A DNA stretch of 64,000 bases, taken from the NCBI RefSeq assembly GCF_003008615.1, contig NZ_CP027657.1:1674001-1738000 (forward strand), given 5' to 3'. A program made the position numbers and the translations under genes. Positions within the stretch are counted from its first letter, which is position 1. Every line of letters begins with the position of its first letter. Shown here piece by piece: positions 1 through 8,773 of this stretch. This DNA comes from Pseudomonas mendocina (GTDB lineage Bacteria > Pseudomonadota > Gammaproteobacteria > Pseudomonadales > Pseudomonadaceae). Below the pieces are notes generated by a model, which worked only from the letters and a program-made list of their open reading frames with translations, was not told the DNA's origin and made no database searches.

Positions 1-1061
1 CGGATGCGCCAGATGGCGAGAGCGTCGACCTGGTGATGCGCTATCACCTGCCGTGCATCGTCCTCAGCGGCAGTTACAACGAGCAACGCCGTGACGACCT
101 GCTGATGAAGGGCGTGGTCGACTATGTGCTCAAGGAAAGCCAGCACTCCTACGAGTACGCCTTCCGCCTACTGCACCGGCTCGACCACAACAGCCATATC
201 AAGATTCTCATCGCCGACGACTCCACGGCGCAGCGTCACTACATTCGCCACATTCTCGAGCCGCACCACTACCAGATCATCGAGGCCAGCGACGGCAAGG
301 AGACCCTGCGCCAGCTGGGCGAGCACCCGGATCTCGACCTGCTGGTACTCGACCATGCCATGCCCGGCGTCAGCGGTTTCGAGCTGGTCAAGCTGCTGCG
401 GCAAAAGCTGCGCCTCAACGACCTGATCATCATCGGTGTGTCCGCCGACCCCAAGGGCTCGCTCAGCGCGCAGTTCATCAAGCATGGTGCCGATGACTTC
501 CTGCGCAAACCATTCTGCCCCGAAGAGCTGAATTGCCGGGTGATGTCCACCCTGGAGCGTCGCGACCTGCTGCGCGCGCTGAAGAAAGCCGCACAGTTCG
601 ATGCCCTGACCGGCCTGAACAACCGCCGCGCTTTCTACGAGCAGGGACTGCAGATGCTGCAACAGGCACAACGCGAGCGTCGCGAAGTGTGCGTGGCGAT
701 GCTCGACCTCGACCACTTCAAGCAGATCAACGATGGTTTCGGTCATGCCAGCGGCGACAGCGCCCTGGTGGTGTTCGCCCGGGCAATGAGTGCGGCCTTC
801 CCCGATATGCTGCTGGGCCGACTCGGGGGCGAGGAATTCGCCCTGCTCACGCTGCATGATGCGGAGCAGGTGGTGCAGGCACTGGACAAGCTACGGCGGC
901 AATGCGCTAGCCTGTACTACGCGGTGGGCGCGCCGGCCTTGTCGTTCAGCGCGGGGCTGTACCAGGGCGAACCAGAAGACCTGGAAAGCCTTCTGCACGA
1001 GGCTGACATCCGGCTATACCGGGCCAAGCAGCAGGGCCGCGCCCGTACGGTGCTGGCCTGA
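1..1061 (+). CDS. Two-receiver response regulator with GGDEF (diguanylate cyclase), 5' truncated by the window edge
   Basis: The reading frame is open to the left edge (codons from position 3), so the N-terminus is missing; the GTG at 33 is only an internal codon. What remains is the tail of one receiver domain, then a second receiver, then a GGDEF domain. Numbering from the codon at 33, the second receiver has the acidic pair at 62-63, phosphoacceptor Asp107 (VLDHAMPG) and Lys159. The GGDEF domain has an intact GGEEF signature at 265-269, so c-di-GMP synthesis is expected. The usual RxxD inhibitory site upstream of GGEEF is not present at the normal spacing. The architecture is PleD-like. 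The cytoplasmic protein is presumably activated by phosphorylation; its partner kinase is not in view. Confidence 0.9.
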   Translation, partial: DAPDGESVDLVMRYHLPCIVLSGSYNEQRRDDLLMKGVVDYVLKESQHSYEYAFRLLHRLDHNSHIKILIADDSTAQRHYIRHILEPHHYQIIEASDGKETLRQLGEHPDLDLLVLDHAMPGVSGFELVKLLRQKLRLNDLIIIGVSADPKGSLSAQFIKHGADDFLRKPFCPEELNCRVMSTLERRDLLRALKKAAQFDALTGLNNRRAFYEQGLQMLQQAQRERREVCVAMLDLDHFKQINDGFGHASGDSALVVFARAMSAAFPDMLLGRLGGEEFALLTLHDAEQVVQALDKLRRQCASLYYAVGAPALSFSAGLYQGEPEDLESLLHEADIRLYRAKQQGRARTVLA

Positions 1062-1793
1062 TCAAGGGCCGTGGCGCTGCAGCGTCGCGGCATAGCTACC
1101 ATCGTCGCTCATCTCCTGGATCGCCTTGTCGAAACGACTGGCGATTTCCTCGTGATCGGCACGACTGCGACGAACCAGAATATGCAGGCCGTTCTCGGTC
1201 AACGGCAGCGGCAGGAACTCCAGCTCGCCGCGAATGGAGCTCAACTCCCGCCCCATGTGATACCGCGCCACCAGTTCATCTTCCAGCGCCAGCTGCACCC
1301 GCCCGGCATGCAACATGCGCGCAGCGATCTCGAAGCTGCCAACACCCACCTTGAGCAGGTTGGGGTCGCTGTCGAACTCCTTGGAATAGGCATAACCACG
1401 CACCACGGCGATGCTGTGCGGGTAGAGATCGGCCAGGGTTTCGAAGCGAATATTGCTGCCCTTGCGCTGCATGAAACGCAGACGATTGACCAGATAAGGG
1501 CGAGAGAAATAGCCGTACTCGGCACGATCCGCACTGTACCAGGCGTTGATCAACACATCGTAATCACCGCGTTTGAGCCCCAGCACCGCTCGCTCCCAGG
1601 GAACCTCGGCGTAGCTGGTGGTGTAGCCGGCACGCTTCAGCGCCTGCTCCACCAGATCACTGGCCAGACCATTGCCAGGTAAGTCCCGATCATTGAAAGG
1701 CGGCCAGGGATCAGCCACCAGGCGCAACAACTCGGCCGAGGCCAGTGCCGGCGACAGCAGCAAGAGCAATAGCCAGGCACGCACTGCGAGCAT
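1062..1793 (-). CDS. Periplasmic solute-binding protein, family 3 (SBP_bac_3)
   Basis: About 243 residues. The ATG at 1793 is chosen because it begins a classic signal peptide (residues 1-20, a poly-Leu core ending in ALASA, followed by mature ELLRLVADPWPPFND). A longer frame upstream to 1847 would put a hydrophilic stretch before the signal. The mature part has the family-3 pattern: LRLVADPWPPF, then GNGLASDLVEQAL, then DVLINAWYSADRAEY. These proteins bind amino acids or similar small ligands, or act as sensor-associated periplasmic domains. No permease or ATPase gene is adjacent, so the ligand and partner are unknown. It ends directly against the convergent diguanylate cyclase gene with no spacer. 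Confidence 0.8.
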   Translation of the reverse strand: MLAVRAWLLLLLLSPALASAELLRLVADPWPPFNDRDLPGNGLASDLVEQALKRAGYTTSYAEVPWERAVLGLKRGDYDVLINAWYSADRAEYGYFSRPYLVNRLRFMQRKGSNIRFETLADLYPHSIAVVRGYAYSKEFDSDPNLLKVGVGSFEIAARMLHAGRVQLALEDELVARYHMGRELSSIRGELEFLPLPLTENGLHILVRRSRADHEEIASRFDKAIQEMSDDGSYAATLQRHGP

Positions 1794-1854
1794 TGGTGGC
1801 GATCCATCCGAATTGATCAGTTCTAGTGATAGCAGGCGCAACGCCACTCGTCAC

Positions 1855-1872
1855 TGTCTCAAATCTGAGACA
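1855..1872. promoter_or_regulatory. Palindrome in the divergent intergenic region between the solute-binding protein and the flavoprotein
   Basis: TGTCTCA-AATC-TGAGACA is a perfect 7-bp inverted repeat with a 4-bp spacer. It lies in the 208-bp gap between two divergently transcribed genes. It could be an operator for either gene or a short hairpin. No regulator is identified. Confidence 0.35.
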
Positions 1873-2001
1873 AGCATTGGCGCACTCCGCATTCGTCGGC
1901 AACACGCTGGGCAGAATCGGCGACCCAGAGCGGCTTCGGGTAAACTTCACCGGTTTTCTCGCAGCACCATTTGTGCCAGCGATTCACCTTGGGGACATTT
2001 C

Positions 2002-3186
2002 GTGTTGCAAACCGACGTACTGATCATTGGCGCAGGCGCTGCCGGACTGATGTGCGCAGCCACTGCCGCTACCCGTGGCCGCCGCGTGTTGGTACTCGAC
2101 CACGCCAACAAGGCCGGCAAGAAAATCCTCATGTCCGGCGGTGGGCGCTGCAACTTCACCAATATGTACTGCGAGCCGGCCAACTTCCTCTCCGGCAACC
2201 CGCACTTCTGCAAATCCGCCCTGGCGCGCTTCACCCAGTGGGATTTCATCGGCCTGGTAGCCAAGCATGGTGTGCCATATCACGAGAAGAAACTCGGCCA
2301 ACTGTTCTGCGACAACAAGTCCAGCGATATTCTCGAACTTCTGCTGACCGAATGTGCCGAAACGGGCGCGCAGATTCGCCTGGATACCGCCGTGCAAAGC
2401 ATCGAGAAAACCGAAGGCGGTTTCCTGCTGCAAACCGATCTCGGCACCGTGGCCTGCCAGTCGCTGGTGATCGCCACTGGCGGGCTGTCGATTCCCACCC
2501 TCGGCGCCACCGGCTTCGGTTACCAGGTGGCCAAGCAGTTCGGCCATGAAGTACTGCCGACCCGCGCCGGGCTGGTGCCCTTCACTCTCACCGATCCGCA
2601 GCTCAAGACGTTGTGCACCGAGCTTTCCGGCACCTCGGTCGAGGACTGCCGGGTGAGCTGCAATGGCCAGAGCTTCGTCGAGAACATCCTGTTCACCCAT
2701 CGCGGCCTGTCCGGGCCGGCGATCCTGCAGATTTCCTCCTACTGGCAACCAGGCGACACCGTGCACATCGACCTGCTGCCGCATATCGACCTGCCCGAGT
2801 GGTTGGCGACCCAACAGCGCGAGCGCGGTAACAGCGAGCTGAAGACCTTGCTGGCCGAGCTGTTCACCAAGAAGATGGCGACCCTGCTGGTGGACAACTG
2901 GTTCACCAACAAGCCGTTGAAGCAGTACACGCCGGGCGAACTGAAGGCGATTGCCGAGCGCCTGTCCGACTGGCAACTGGTGCCCGCCGGCACCGAGGGC
3001 TACCGCACGGCCGAAGTCACCCTGGGCGGGGTGAATACCGACGAGGTGTCGTCCAAGACCCTGGAGTCGCTCAAGGTGCCGGGACTGTATTTCATTGGCG
3101 AGGTACTGGACGTCACCGGCCATCTCGGCGGCTTCAACTTCCAGTGGGCCTGGGCCTCGGGCTACGCCGCCGCGCAGTACGCCTGA
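2002..3186 (+). CDS. NAD(P)/FAD-dependent oxidoreductase of the BaiN/HI0933 (YhiN) family
   Basis: 394 residues. The GTG at 2002 is the best start: it follows a GGGG purine stretch by about 7 nt, and the FAD-binding fold begins at once (LIIGAGAAGLMCA, residues 7-19). The open frame reaches far upstream but is not protein-like there. The family signatures KAGKKILMSGGGRCNFTN (about residues 38-55) and a C-terminal GGVNTDEV...LYFIGEVLDVTGHLGGFNFQWAW block are intact. This family is widespread in bacteria as a soluble flavoprotein of unsettled physiological substrate; BaiN itself is linked to bile-acid reduction in gut clostridia, which is unlikely to apply here. It appears monocistronic and converges on ald. 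Confidence 0.88.
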   Translation: MLQTDVLIIGAGAAGLMCAATAATRGRRVLVLDHANKAGKKILMSGGGRCNFTNMYCEPANFLSGNPHFCKSALARFTQWDFIGLVAKHGVPYHEKKLGQLFCDNKSSDILELLLTECAETGAQIRLDTAVQSIEKTEGGFLLQTDLGTVACQSLVIATGGLSIPTLGATGFGYQVAKQFGHEVLPTRAGLVPFTLTDPQLKTLCTELSGTSVEDCRVSCNGQSFVENILFTHRGLSGPAILQISSYWQPGDTVHIDLLPHIDLPEWLATQQRERGNSELKTLLAELFTKKMATLLVDNWFTNKPLKQYTPGELKAIAERLSDWQLVPAGTEGYRTAEVTLGGVNTDEVSSKTLESLKVPGLYFIGEVLDVTGHLGGFNFQWAWASGYAAAQYA

Positions 3187-3202
3187 GCACGGCGCAAGAG
3201 CG

Positions 3203-4324
3203 CTACAACCGCTCGATAACACTGGCAGCAGGCTGGAAAGCCAGTCCGTGCGCCTGCGCGACGCTTTCGCAGGTAACCACTCCGCCAGCCACATTGAGGC
3301 CGGCCAGCAAGTGCGGGTCTTCCTCCAGCGCACGACGCGTGCCTTTCTGCGCCAAGGCGACGACGAACGGCAGCGTGGCGTTGTTCAGCGCCTGGGTCGA
3401 GGTACGCGCCACCGCCCCCGGCATGTTGGCCACGCAGTAATGAACCACCTCGTCGACAACATAGGTGGGCTCGGCATGGGTGGTGGCGCGCGAGGTCTCG
3501 GCGCAGCCACCCTGATCGATGGCCACATCCACCAGCACCGCGCCGGCCTTCATCTGCCGCACCATGTCCGCCGTGATCAGCTTGGGCGCTGCTGCCCCGG
3601 GGATCAGCACGCCGCCGATGACCAGATCGGCCGCCAGCACCTGCTCCTGTAGCGCAGTGCGCGTGGAATAGAGCGTGGTGATGCGGTTGCCATACCGGGC
3701 ATCGAGCCGGCGCAGGGCATCGACGCTTTTGTCCAGCACCGTCACATCGGCACCGAGGCCGACCGCCATCGCCAGCGCATGGCTACCGACCACACCGCCG
3801 CCGAGAATCGCCACCTTGCCCGGCGCCACGCCAGGTACCCCGCCCAGCAGCACGCCACGCCCACCGCGCGCCTTCTCCAGGCAACCGGCACCGGCCTGGA
3901 TCGACATGCGCCCTGCGACCTCCGACATCGGCGCCAGCAATGGCAGGCGGCCCTGAGCATCGGTCACCGTCTCGTAGGCGATACAGGTGGCGCCGCTCGC
4001 CATCAATTCCTCGGTCTGCGGCCGATCCGGCGCCAGGTGCAGGTAGGTGAACAAGGTATGGTGCTCGCGCAGCCGGGCCCGCTCCACGGCGAGCGGCTCC
4101 TTGACCTTGACGATCAGCTGCGCCAGCTGAAACACCTCGCCGGCGCTCCTGGCGATCTGCGCGCCCGCCTCACGGTAATCCTCGTCGGCAAAGCCGATGG
4201 CGGCACCGGCACGAGTCTCGATCCAGACCTCGTGCCCCTGTGCGCTCAGTTCTGCCACGGACGCAGGCGTAAGGCCGACACGGTACTCGTGATTTTTGAT
4301 TTCCTTGGGTACGCCGATTCGCAT
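3203..4324 (-). CDS. ald: Alanine dehydrogenase
   Basis: 373 residues, the normal length for the family. The N-terminus [20 protein letters not shown] is diagnostic. A Rossmann NAD-binding motif ([17 protein letters not shown]) and the conserved [11 protein letters not shown] block are present. It catalyses reversible NAD-dependent oxidative deamination of L-alanine to pyruvate and ammonia in the cytoplasm, mainly catabolic in Pseudomonas. It seems to be a single-gene unit. A short inverted repeat (TTCAGG...CCTGAA) sits just upstream of the start at 4340-4358. A sodium:alanine symporter gene also lies in this window at 41.8 kb, a possible uptake partner. Confidence 0.95.
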   Translation of the reverse strand: MRIGVPKEIKNHEYRVGLTPASVAELSAQGHEVWIETRAGAAIGFADEDYREAGAQIARSAGEVFQLAQLIVKVKEPLAVERARLREHHTLFTYLHLAPDRPQTEELMASGATCIAYETVTDAQGRLPLLAPMSEVAGRMSIQAGAGCLEKARGGRGVLLGGVPGVAPGKVAILGGGVVGSHALAMAVGLGADVTVLDKSVDALRRLDARYGNRITTLYSTRTALQEQVLAADLVIGGVLIPGAAAPKLITADMVRQMKAGAVLVDVAIDQGGCAETSRATTHAEPTYVVDEVVHYCVANMPGAVARTSTQALNNATLPFVVALAQKGTRRALEEDPHLLAGLNVAGGVVTCESVAQAHGLAFQPAASVIERL

Positions 4325-4339
4325 GACTCTCTCCCAGCG

Positions 4340-4358
4340 TTCAGGATCAACACCTGAA
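4340..4358. promoter_or_regulatory. Short inverted repeat upstream of ald
   Basis: TTCAGG-ATCAACA-CCTGAA lies 16 bp upstream of the ald start codon, in the likely promoter or leader. Alanine dehydrogenase genes are commonly controlled by Lrp/AsnC-type activators, but none is encoded next to it, so this is only a candidate operator. Confidence 0.25.
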
Positions 4359-4415
4359 GTCTAGGAAAGCGTCACGCGCCTCACCGGGAAATCCGCGAGA
4401 AAACCTGTCCGTCCG

Positions 4416-5099
4416 TCACTGTCCGAACAGCAGGCGCCGCGCCTCGGCGGTCAGCAGGGCCTTCGGATCTTCGTTCACCTGGGCCACCAGTGCGTAGGCA
4501 CGCTGTACGGCAGGACGCGCGGCAATGCGCTCGAGCCAGGCAGCCATGTGCGGGAAGTCTTCGATCTTCTGTTGCTGGGCTTGCCACAATGTGGCCCAGG
4601 GGTAGATGGCCATGTCGGCGATGGAATAGTCGCCGGCCACATATTCGTGCTCGGCCAACTGGCGATCCAGCACGCCGTAGAGTCGGGCAGTTTCCCTCAC
4701 GTAACGCTCGATGGCGTAGGGAATTGGCTCCGGCGCGTAACGCACGAAATGATGGTTCTGCCCGGCCATCGGTCCGACGCCGCCCATCTGCCAGTACAGC
4801 CATTGCAGCACGCTGAAGCGTGCACGGGTCTCGCGTGGCAGGAACAGCCCGCTCTTGTCGGCCAGGTATTCGAGAATCGCCCCGGACTCGAACAGGGCGA
4901 TGGGCTCGCCTCCGTCTGCAGGCGCCTGATCGACGATTGCCGGGATGCGGTTGTTCGGCGCGATCTTGAGAAATTCGGGTTCGAACTGCTCACCCTTGCC
5001 GATGTGTACCGGGATGACGCGATACTCCAGGCCAGCCTCTTCGAGAAAAATGCTGACCTTGTGGCCGTTCGGGGTAGTCCAGTAATACAGGTCGATCAT
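4416..5099 (-). CDS. Glutathione S-transferase family protein, Nu/YfcG-YghU type
   Basis: 227 residues starting at the ATG at 5099, which has GGAGATGAG upstream and overlaps the stop of the preceding GST by 4 nt (ATGA). The N-terminus MIDLYYWTTPNGHKVSIFLEE has the Thr-Pro-Asn motif typical of the Ure2p-like Nu class. Those enzymes work as glutathione-dependent disulfide-bond reductases rather than classical conjugating transferases. The thioredoxin-like half covers about residues 1-85 and the all-helical half about 95-215. It is cotranscribed with the GST at 5096-5797. The nearby TetR gene suggests induction by a toxic or electrophilic compound. Confidence 0.88.
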   Translation of the reverse strand: MIDLYYWTTPNGHKVSIFLEEAGLEYRVIPVHIGKGEQFEPEFLKIAPNNRIPAIVDQAPADGGEPIALFESGAILEYLADKSGLFLPRETRARFSVLQWLYWQMGGVGPMAGQNHHFVRYAPEPIPYAIERYVRETARLYGVLDRQLAEHEYVAGDYSIADMAIYPWATLWQAQQQKIEDFPHMAAWLERIAARPAVQRAYALVAQVNEDPKALLTAEARRLLFGQ

Positions 5100-5797
5100 C
5101 TGCTCATCTCCGCCTGGGTCGAGGCCCGTTTGACCGGGCCGTGAGTCGCTTCGTAAGTCTGCACAATGCGGGCGAACCAAGCGCCGAGTGCCGAATCATC
5201 AGCCCATGGCTGCGCGCCCAGGCACCAGGCCCAGAACAGCATGCCGGCCAGCAGGTAGTCGCAACCGCCGGGCGCCTGGCCCTCGAAGAAGGGTTGTTCA
5301 CGCAGCCACATTTCCAGCGGCGCCACTGCCTCCCGGAACAGCCGCTCACCGCCCTGCGGATCAGCGAAATCCTCCAGGCTCATGCCCAAGGCCTTTTCAC
5401 GGCTGCTGCGGAAATACTCACGGTCAGCCGGATCGATGACCTGCCAGACCCGCGGAATCAGAATCTTCAACAACGGCACGCGCACCATGTGAAAGCTCAG
5501 GCGCTCGAACAGTCGCGCCCGCTCGGCGGCCAGCGCGTCGCCGAGCAGCGGATGCTGCGGGTAGCGTCGATCCAGGTAGGCGAAGATGGCCATGCTGTCA
5601 TGCAGCGTTTCGCCGTCATCGGTCAGCACCGGCACCAGTTTCTGCCCGGAAAAGGCGATCAGCTCCTTATCGGTGAAGCGTGTCGGCCGGCTCTGGTAAT
5701 CCAATCCCTTGTGCGCCAGAGCGAGGCGCACACGCCAGCAGTATGGCGAAAACACCAGCTCGCGATCAGCCCCGCACAGCTCGAACAACTCTCGCAT
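5096..5797 (-). CDS. Glutathione S-transferase family protein
   Basis: 233 residues. The ATG at 5797 is preferred because GGGGAG lies 7 nt upstream; an in-frame start at 5821 would overlap the putative operator. The N-terminal thioredoxin fold contains ELVFSPYCWRVRLALAHKGL, with Ser-Pro-Tyr-Cys at the catalytic position. The GSH-binding LVPVLTDDGETLHDSMAI segment follows. The C-terminal helical domain runs from about residue 90. The substrate is not predictable. It is the first gene of a two-gene operon with the Nu-class GST and is divergent neither from nor cotranscribed with the TetR gene behind it (both are on the minus strand), yet the two promoters share an operator-like sequence. Confidence 0.87.
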   Translation of the reverse strand: MRELFELCGADRELVFSPYCWRVRLALAHKGLDYQSRPTRFTDKELIAFSGQKLVPVLTDDGETLHDSMAIFAYLDRRYPQHPLLGDALAAERARLFERLSFHMVRVPLLKILIPRVWQVIDPADREYFRSSREKALGMSLEDFADPQGGERLFREAVAPLEMWLREQPFFEGQAPGGCDYLLAGMLFWAWCLGAQPWADDSALGAWFARIVQTYEATHGPVKRASTQAEMSR

Positions 5798-5814
5798 ATC
5801 CACTCCCCAATTAA

Positions 5815-5828
5815 GAACCAATCAGTCC
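5815..5828. promoter_or_regulatory. Putative TetR operator in front of the GST operon
   Basis: GAACCAATCAGTCC, 18 bp upstream of the first GST start codon, matches 12 of 14 positions with the sequence upstream of the tetR gene at 6471-6484. The shared core GAACC(G/A)ATCAGT(T/C)C is close to the palindrome GAACYGATCRGTTC. The placement fits repression of the GST operon by the adjacent TetR protein. Confidence 0.6.
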
Positions 5829-5861
5829 ACAAATAAACGAACAAACAACCCGCAGCGAAAC

Positions 5862-6458
5862 TCAGGCCCCGTCCAGGCTTTTCATCACCACAGCGACGGT
5901 GGCGCGGATCGATTCAGCCGGCAGCCCGGACTTGACCTGGGTACGCAGCCCACTCATCACGCATTGCAGATAACCGGCGCAAGCTTGCAAATCGTCCCTT
6001 GCCGGCAGCTCGCCACAGGCGACGGCGCGTAGCAGCGCCTGCTCGAACACCTGGCAGATACCCGCCGTGGCGTGCTGCAGCACAGGCACCAGCACGGGCT
6101 CCGACAGCGAGAATTCGTTGGCTACGTTGACCAACATGCAGCCACGCGGCACGCCATTCGAGCCCCCGTCATCGAGCACACTGAGCAAGCGGCCACGAAT
6201 GAAACCGAGCGGCGAAGCGCTGGCCTCCAGCTGTTCCAGCAACAGGGCGCGACGCTGCTCCACGTAGCGGCCGAACGCAGCGGCGAACCAGGCCTGCTTG
6301 CTCGGGTAGGTCTGGTACAGGCTGCTCTTGGACAGGCCGGTAACTGCCTGCAGATCCTGCAGCGAAGCGGCCTCATAGCCGCGCTGCCAGAACAGCTGCA
6401 TGGCATTTTCCAGCGCCCGATCCGGGCAGAAGCTTTTGGGGCGTCCACGTGTCGTCAT
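5862..6458 (-). CDS. TetR/AcrR family transcriptional regulator
   Basis: 198 residues. The N-terminal helix-turn-helix is clear: GRPKSFCPDRALENAMQLF, then LQDLQAVTGLSKSSLYQTY, then KQAWFAAAF (residues 4-65). The C-terminal ligand-binding domain includes RGCMLVNVANE, a motif common in TetR proteins sensing small electrophiles or xenobiotics. It lies 65 bp upstream of the GST operon on the same strand. The operator-like GAACCGATCAGTTC at 6471-6484 is 13 bp before its own start, so autoregulation plus control of the GST genes is inferred. Confidence 0.9.
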   Translation of the reverse strand: MTTRGRPKSFCPDRALENAMQLFWQRGYEAASLQDLQAVTGLSKSSLYQTYPSKQAWFAAAFGRYVEQRRALLLEQLEASASPLGFIRGRLLSVLDDGGSNGVPRGCMLVNVANEFSLSEPVLVPVLQHATAGICQVFEQALLRAVACGELPARDDLQACAGYLQCVMSGLRTQVKSGLPAESIRATVAVVMKSLDGA

Positions 6459-6470
6459 GCCGCGAATTTA

Positions 6471-6484
6471 GAACCGATCAGTTC
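6471..6484. promoter_or_regulatory. Putative TetR autoregulatory operator
   Basis: GAACCGATCAGTTC is a nearly perfect 14-bp palindrome (GAAC-C-GATC-A-GTTC). It lies 13 bp upstream of the tetR start and recurs with two changes before the GST operon (5815-5828). Confidence 0.6.
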
Positions 6485-6489
6485 CAAAC

Positions 6490-7251
6490 TCAAGCCTTGG
6501 GCTCCTTCATATCCACGATCCCGCTCAACAGATCTACCGGCAATGGAAAGACGATGGTCGAACTCTTGTCGTTGGCAATATTGCTCAGCGTCTGCATATA
6601 ACGCAGTTGCATGGCCCCCTTCTGCCGACCGAGCACTTCGGCCGCCTGCATCAGTTTCTCCGATGCCTGTAATTCACCTTCGGCATGGATCACCTTGGCC
6701 CGTCGCTCACGCTCGGCTTCGGCCTGGCGGGCGATGGCGCGCACCATGGATTCGTTGATGTCGACATGCTTGATCTCGACGTTGGCCACCTTGATGCCCC
6801 AGGCATCGGTCTGCGCGTCCAACACCTGCTGGATGTCGCCATTGAGCCGCTCGCGCTCGGCGAGCATCTGATCCAGTTCATGCTTGCCGAGCACCGCGCG
6901 CAAGGTGGTCTGGGCCAACTGGCTGGTGGCGACCATGTAGTCCTCGACCTGGATGATCGCCTTCTGTGGGTCGAGCACGCGAAAGTAGACCACCGCGTTG
7001 ACCTTGACCGAAACGTTGTCCCTGGAGATCACGTCCTGGGCAGGAACATCGAAGACAAGGGTGCGCAGATCAACCCGCACCATCTGCTGTACACCGGGTA
7101 TCACCATCACCAACCCCGGCCCCTTCACTCGCCAGAAACGTCCCAACTGGAACACTACTCCTCGCTCGTACTCACGCAGGATGCGAAACGTTGAGGCAAG
7201 CAGCGCCAGGATCAGTATCGCCAAAGCGATAAAACTCAATTCGAAACCCAT
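6490..7251 (-). CDS. Slipin / stomatin-like SPFH-domain membrane protein
   Basis: About 253 residues. There are two adjacent ATGs at 7254 and 7251; the second is better placed, 6 nt after GGAGG, and overlaps the upstream stop by one base (TGATG). A single N-terminal membrane segment (about residues 3-22) is followed by the SPFH/Band 7 domain ([12 protein letters not shown] to about residue 200) and a helical tail rich in Ala and Glu that drives oligomerisation. Slipins form membrane microdomain scaffolds. They are almost always encoded, as here, next to an NfeD-family membrane protease, which is their functional partner. The order matches PA0452-PA0453 of P. aeruginosa. Confidence 0.9.
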   Translation of the reverse strand: MGFELSFIALAILILALLASTFRILREYERGVVFQLGRFWRVKGPGLVMVIPGVQQMVRVDLRTLVFDVPAQDVISRDNVSVKVNAVVYFRVLDPQKAIIQVEDYMVATSQLAQTTLRAVLGKHELDQMLAERERLNGDIQQVLDAQTDAWGIKVANVEIKHVDINESMVRAIARQAEAERERRAKVIHAEGELQASEKLMQAAEVLGRQKGAMQLRYMQTLSNIANDKSSTIVFPLPVDLLSGIVDMKEPKA

Positions 7252-8618
7252 CATCCACCTCCGTCATGCGGCACTTCGTCGACTGCACTGACGCGCAGTC
7301 GCAACCCTTGCCGCTCGGTTACTCGAACCTGCTGGCCAGGTTGCAACGGCGCTGCGGCCGTTACCTGCCAACGCTCACCCTGCAGCACGACCCAGCCAGT
7401 AATGGGATTATCCGGTTGCACGGCCTGTATCGCGGTCAGGCTACCCACCAGGCCGCTGTCGCCAGCCACCTGCTGGCGTCGCCGGGCCTTCAACGCCATG
7501 CCGAGAATCGCCAGGATCATCCCGGCACTGACCAGCGCCAGGGTGACGATCAAGGCCAGCGGAATGCCGAAGCCCGGCACATCGGTATCGATCAGGATCA
7601 ACGCACCCAAAATGAATGACGCCACGCCACCGATACCGAGCACGCCGAAACTGGGTAGGAAGGCTTCGGCCACCATGAAGGCGATGCCCAGCAGAATCAG
7701 TACTACTCCGGCGTAGCTCACGGGCAACAATTGCAGGGCGTAGAGCGCGATGATCAGGCTGATGCCACCGATCACTCCGCCGACACCACTGCCGGGGCTG
7801 GTGAATTCGAAGATCAGGCCGTAGATACCGATCATCATCAGCACCAGGGCCACGCTGGGATTGGTGATCACCGCCAGCAAGCGGGTACGCCAATCCGGCG
7901 CATGGCTGAGCAATGGTGCATCGGTCGTGCTCAGCGTCACCGGACGACCTGCGACCTGCAGGGTATTGCCATCGAGCTGGCGCAACAGCTCAGGCAAGTC
8001 ATCGGCCAGATAATCGATCACGCTCTGCGCCTTGGCTTCCTCGGCGGACAGGCTGACCGCCTCGCGCACTGCACGCTCGGCCCATTCGGCGTTGCGCCCA
8101 TGCAGGTTGGCCAGGCCACGGATGTAGGCAGCGGCATCGTTGACCTGCTTGGCCACCATGGGATCGGAGGGGGTCTGCCGCTCTTCGCTTGGCTCATTTC
8201 CCGCCTGGGGCTTGTCCGCAGCCCCCGGCATGCCGATGGCCACCGGCGTCGCCGCGCCGAGGTTGGTGCCCGGCGTCATGGCTGCGACATGACTGGCGTA
8301 GAGGATGTAGGTGCCGGCGCTGGCTGCACGCGCGCCGCCTGGGGTGACGTAGGTGGCGACCGGCACCGGGCTGGCGAGAATGGCCTTGATGATCGAGCGC
8401 ATGGAGCTATCCAGCCCGCCAGGCGTGTCCATCTCGATCACCACCAATTGCGCGCCTTCATCGATAGCCTTGCTCAGGCCACGCACCAGGTAGTCGGCAT
8501 TGGCCGGACCGATCACGCCATCGACCTGCAACTGCACCACCGCCCCCGGCGCCGCACTCAGCTGCAGCGACACAGCGAAGAACAGGGCACACAGACACGC
8601 TCGCAGCCAGACAGACAT
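7251..8618 (-). CDS. NfeD family ClpP-class membrane serine protease (NfeD1b, long form)
   Basis: 455 residues. A signal peptide covers residues 1-22. A ClpP/SppA-like domain follows with the probable nucleophile Ser100 in [11 protein letters not shown] and the general base Lys157 ([15 protein letters not shown]), as in the archaeal 1510-N stomatin-cleaving protease. Several membrane helices lie at about 235-370, and a C-terminal OB-fold NfeD domain ([18 protein letters not shown]) ends the protein. It is transcribed with and just before the slipin gene, which is the expected substrate or partner, so the pair probably acts in membrane protein quality control. Confidence 0.92.
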   Translation of the reverse strand: MSVWLRACLCALFFAVSLQLSAAPGAVVQLQVDGVIGPANADYLVRGLSKAIDEGAQLVVIEMDTPGGLDSSMRSIIKAILASPVPVATYVTPGGARAASAGTYILYASHVAAMTPGTNLGAATPVAIGMPGAADKPQAGNEPSEERQTPSDPMVAKQVNDAAAYIRGLANLHGRNAEWAERAVREAVSLSAEEAKAQSVIDYLADDLPELLRQLDGNTLQVAGRPVTLSTTDAPLLSHAPDWRTRLLAVITNPSVALVLMMIGIYGLIFEFTSPGSGVGGVIGGISLIIALYALQLLPVSYAGVVLILLGIAFMVAEAFLPSFGVLGIGGVASFILGALILIDTDVPGFGIPLALIVTLALVSAGMILAILGMALKARRRQQVAGDSGLVGSLTAIQAVQPDNPITGWVVLQGERWQVTAAAPLQPGQQVRVTERQGLRLRVSAVDEVPHDGGG

Positions 8619-8773
8619 GACGCTCGACTCCTCGGGGGCCAGAAGGGTGAGAATGATTCTGGCCCGTCACTCCATGTGGACAGCCCTGCGGCATGCCTGT
8701 TGCGGTCAATTGCATATCCAGTGACCAATGAGTTCCGGTAGGCTTCTCACATCCTTTTCTCGCCAGACCTTCC
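8619..8773. promoter_or_regulatory. Divergent promoter region between nfeD and yccS, with inverted repeats
   Basis: The 155-bp gap separates two divergent genes. It contains GGCCAGAA...TTCTGGCC (8637-8664), and inside this the perfect 11-bp palindrome AGAATGATTCT. The inner palindrome weakly resembles half of a Fur box. No regulator can be assigned. Confidence 0.35.

Noticed and set aside
1984..3333. 449-codon minus-strand open frame opposite the flavoprotein gene
   Set aside because: It is the complementary-strand shadow of a well-conserved FAD enzyme in GC-rich DNA; the translation is low-complexity (Gly/Ala/Gln/Leu) with no domain.
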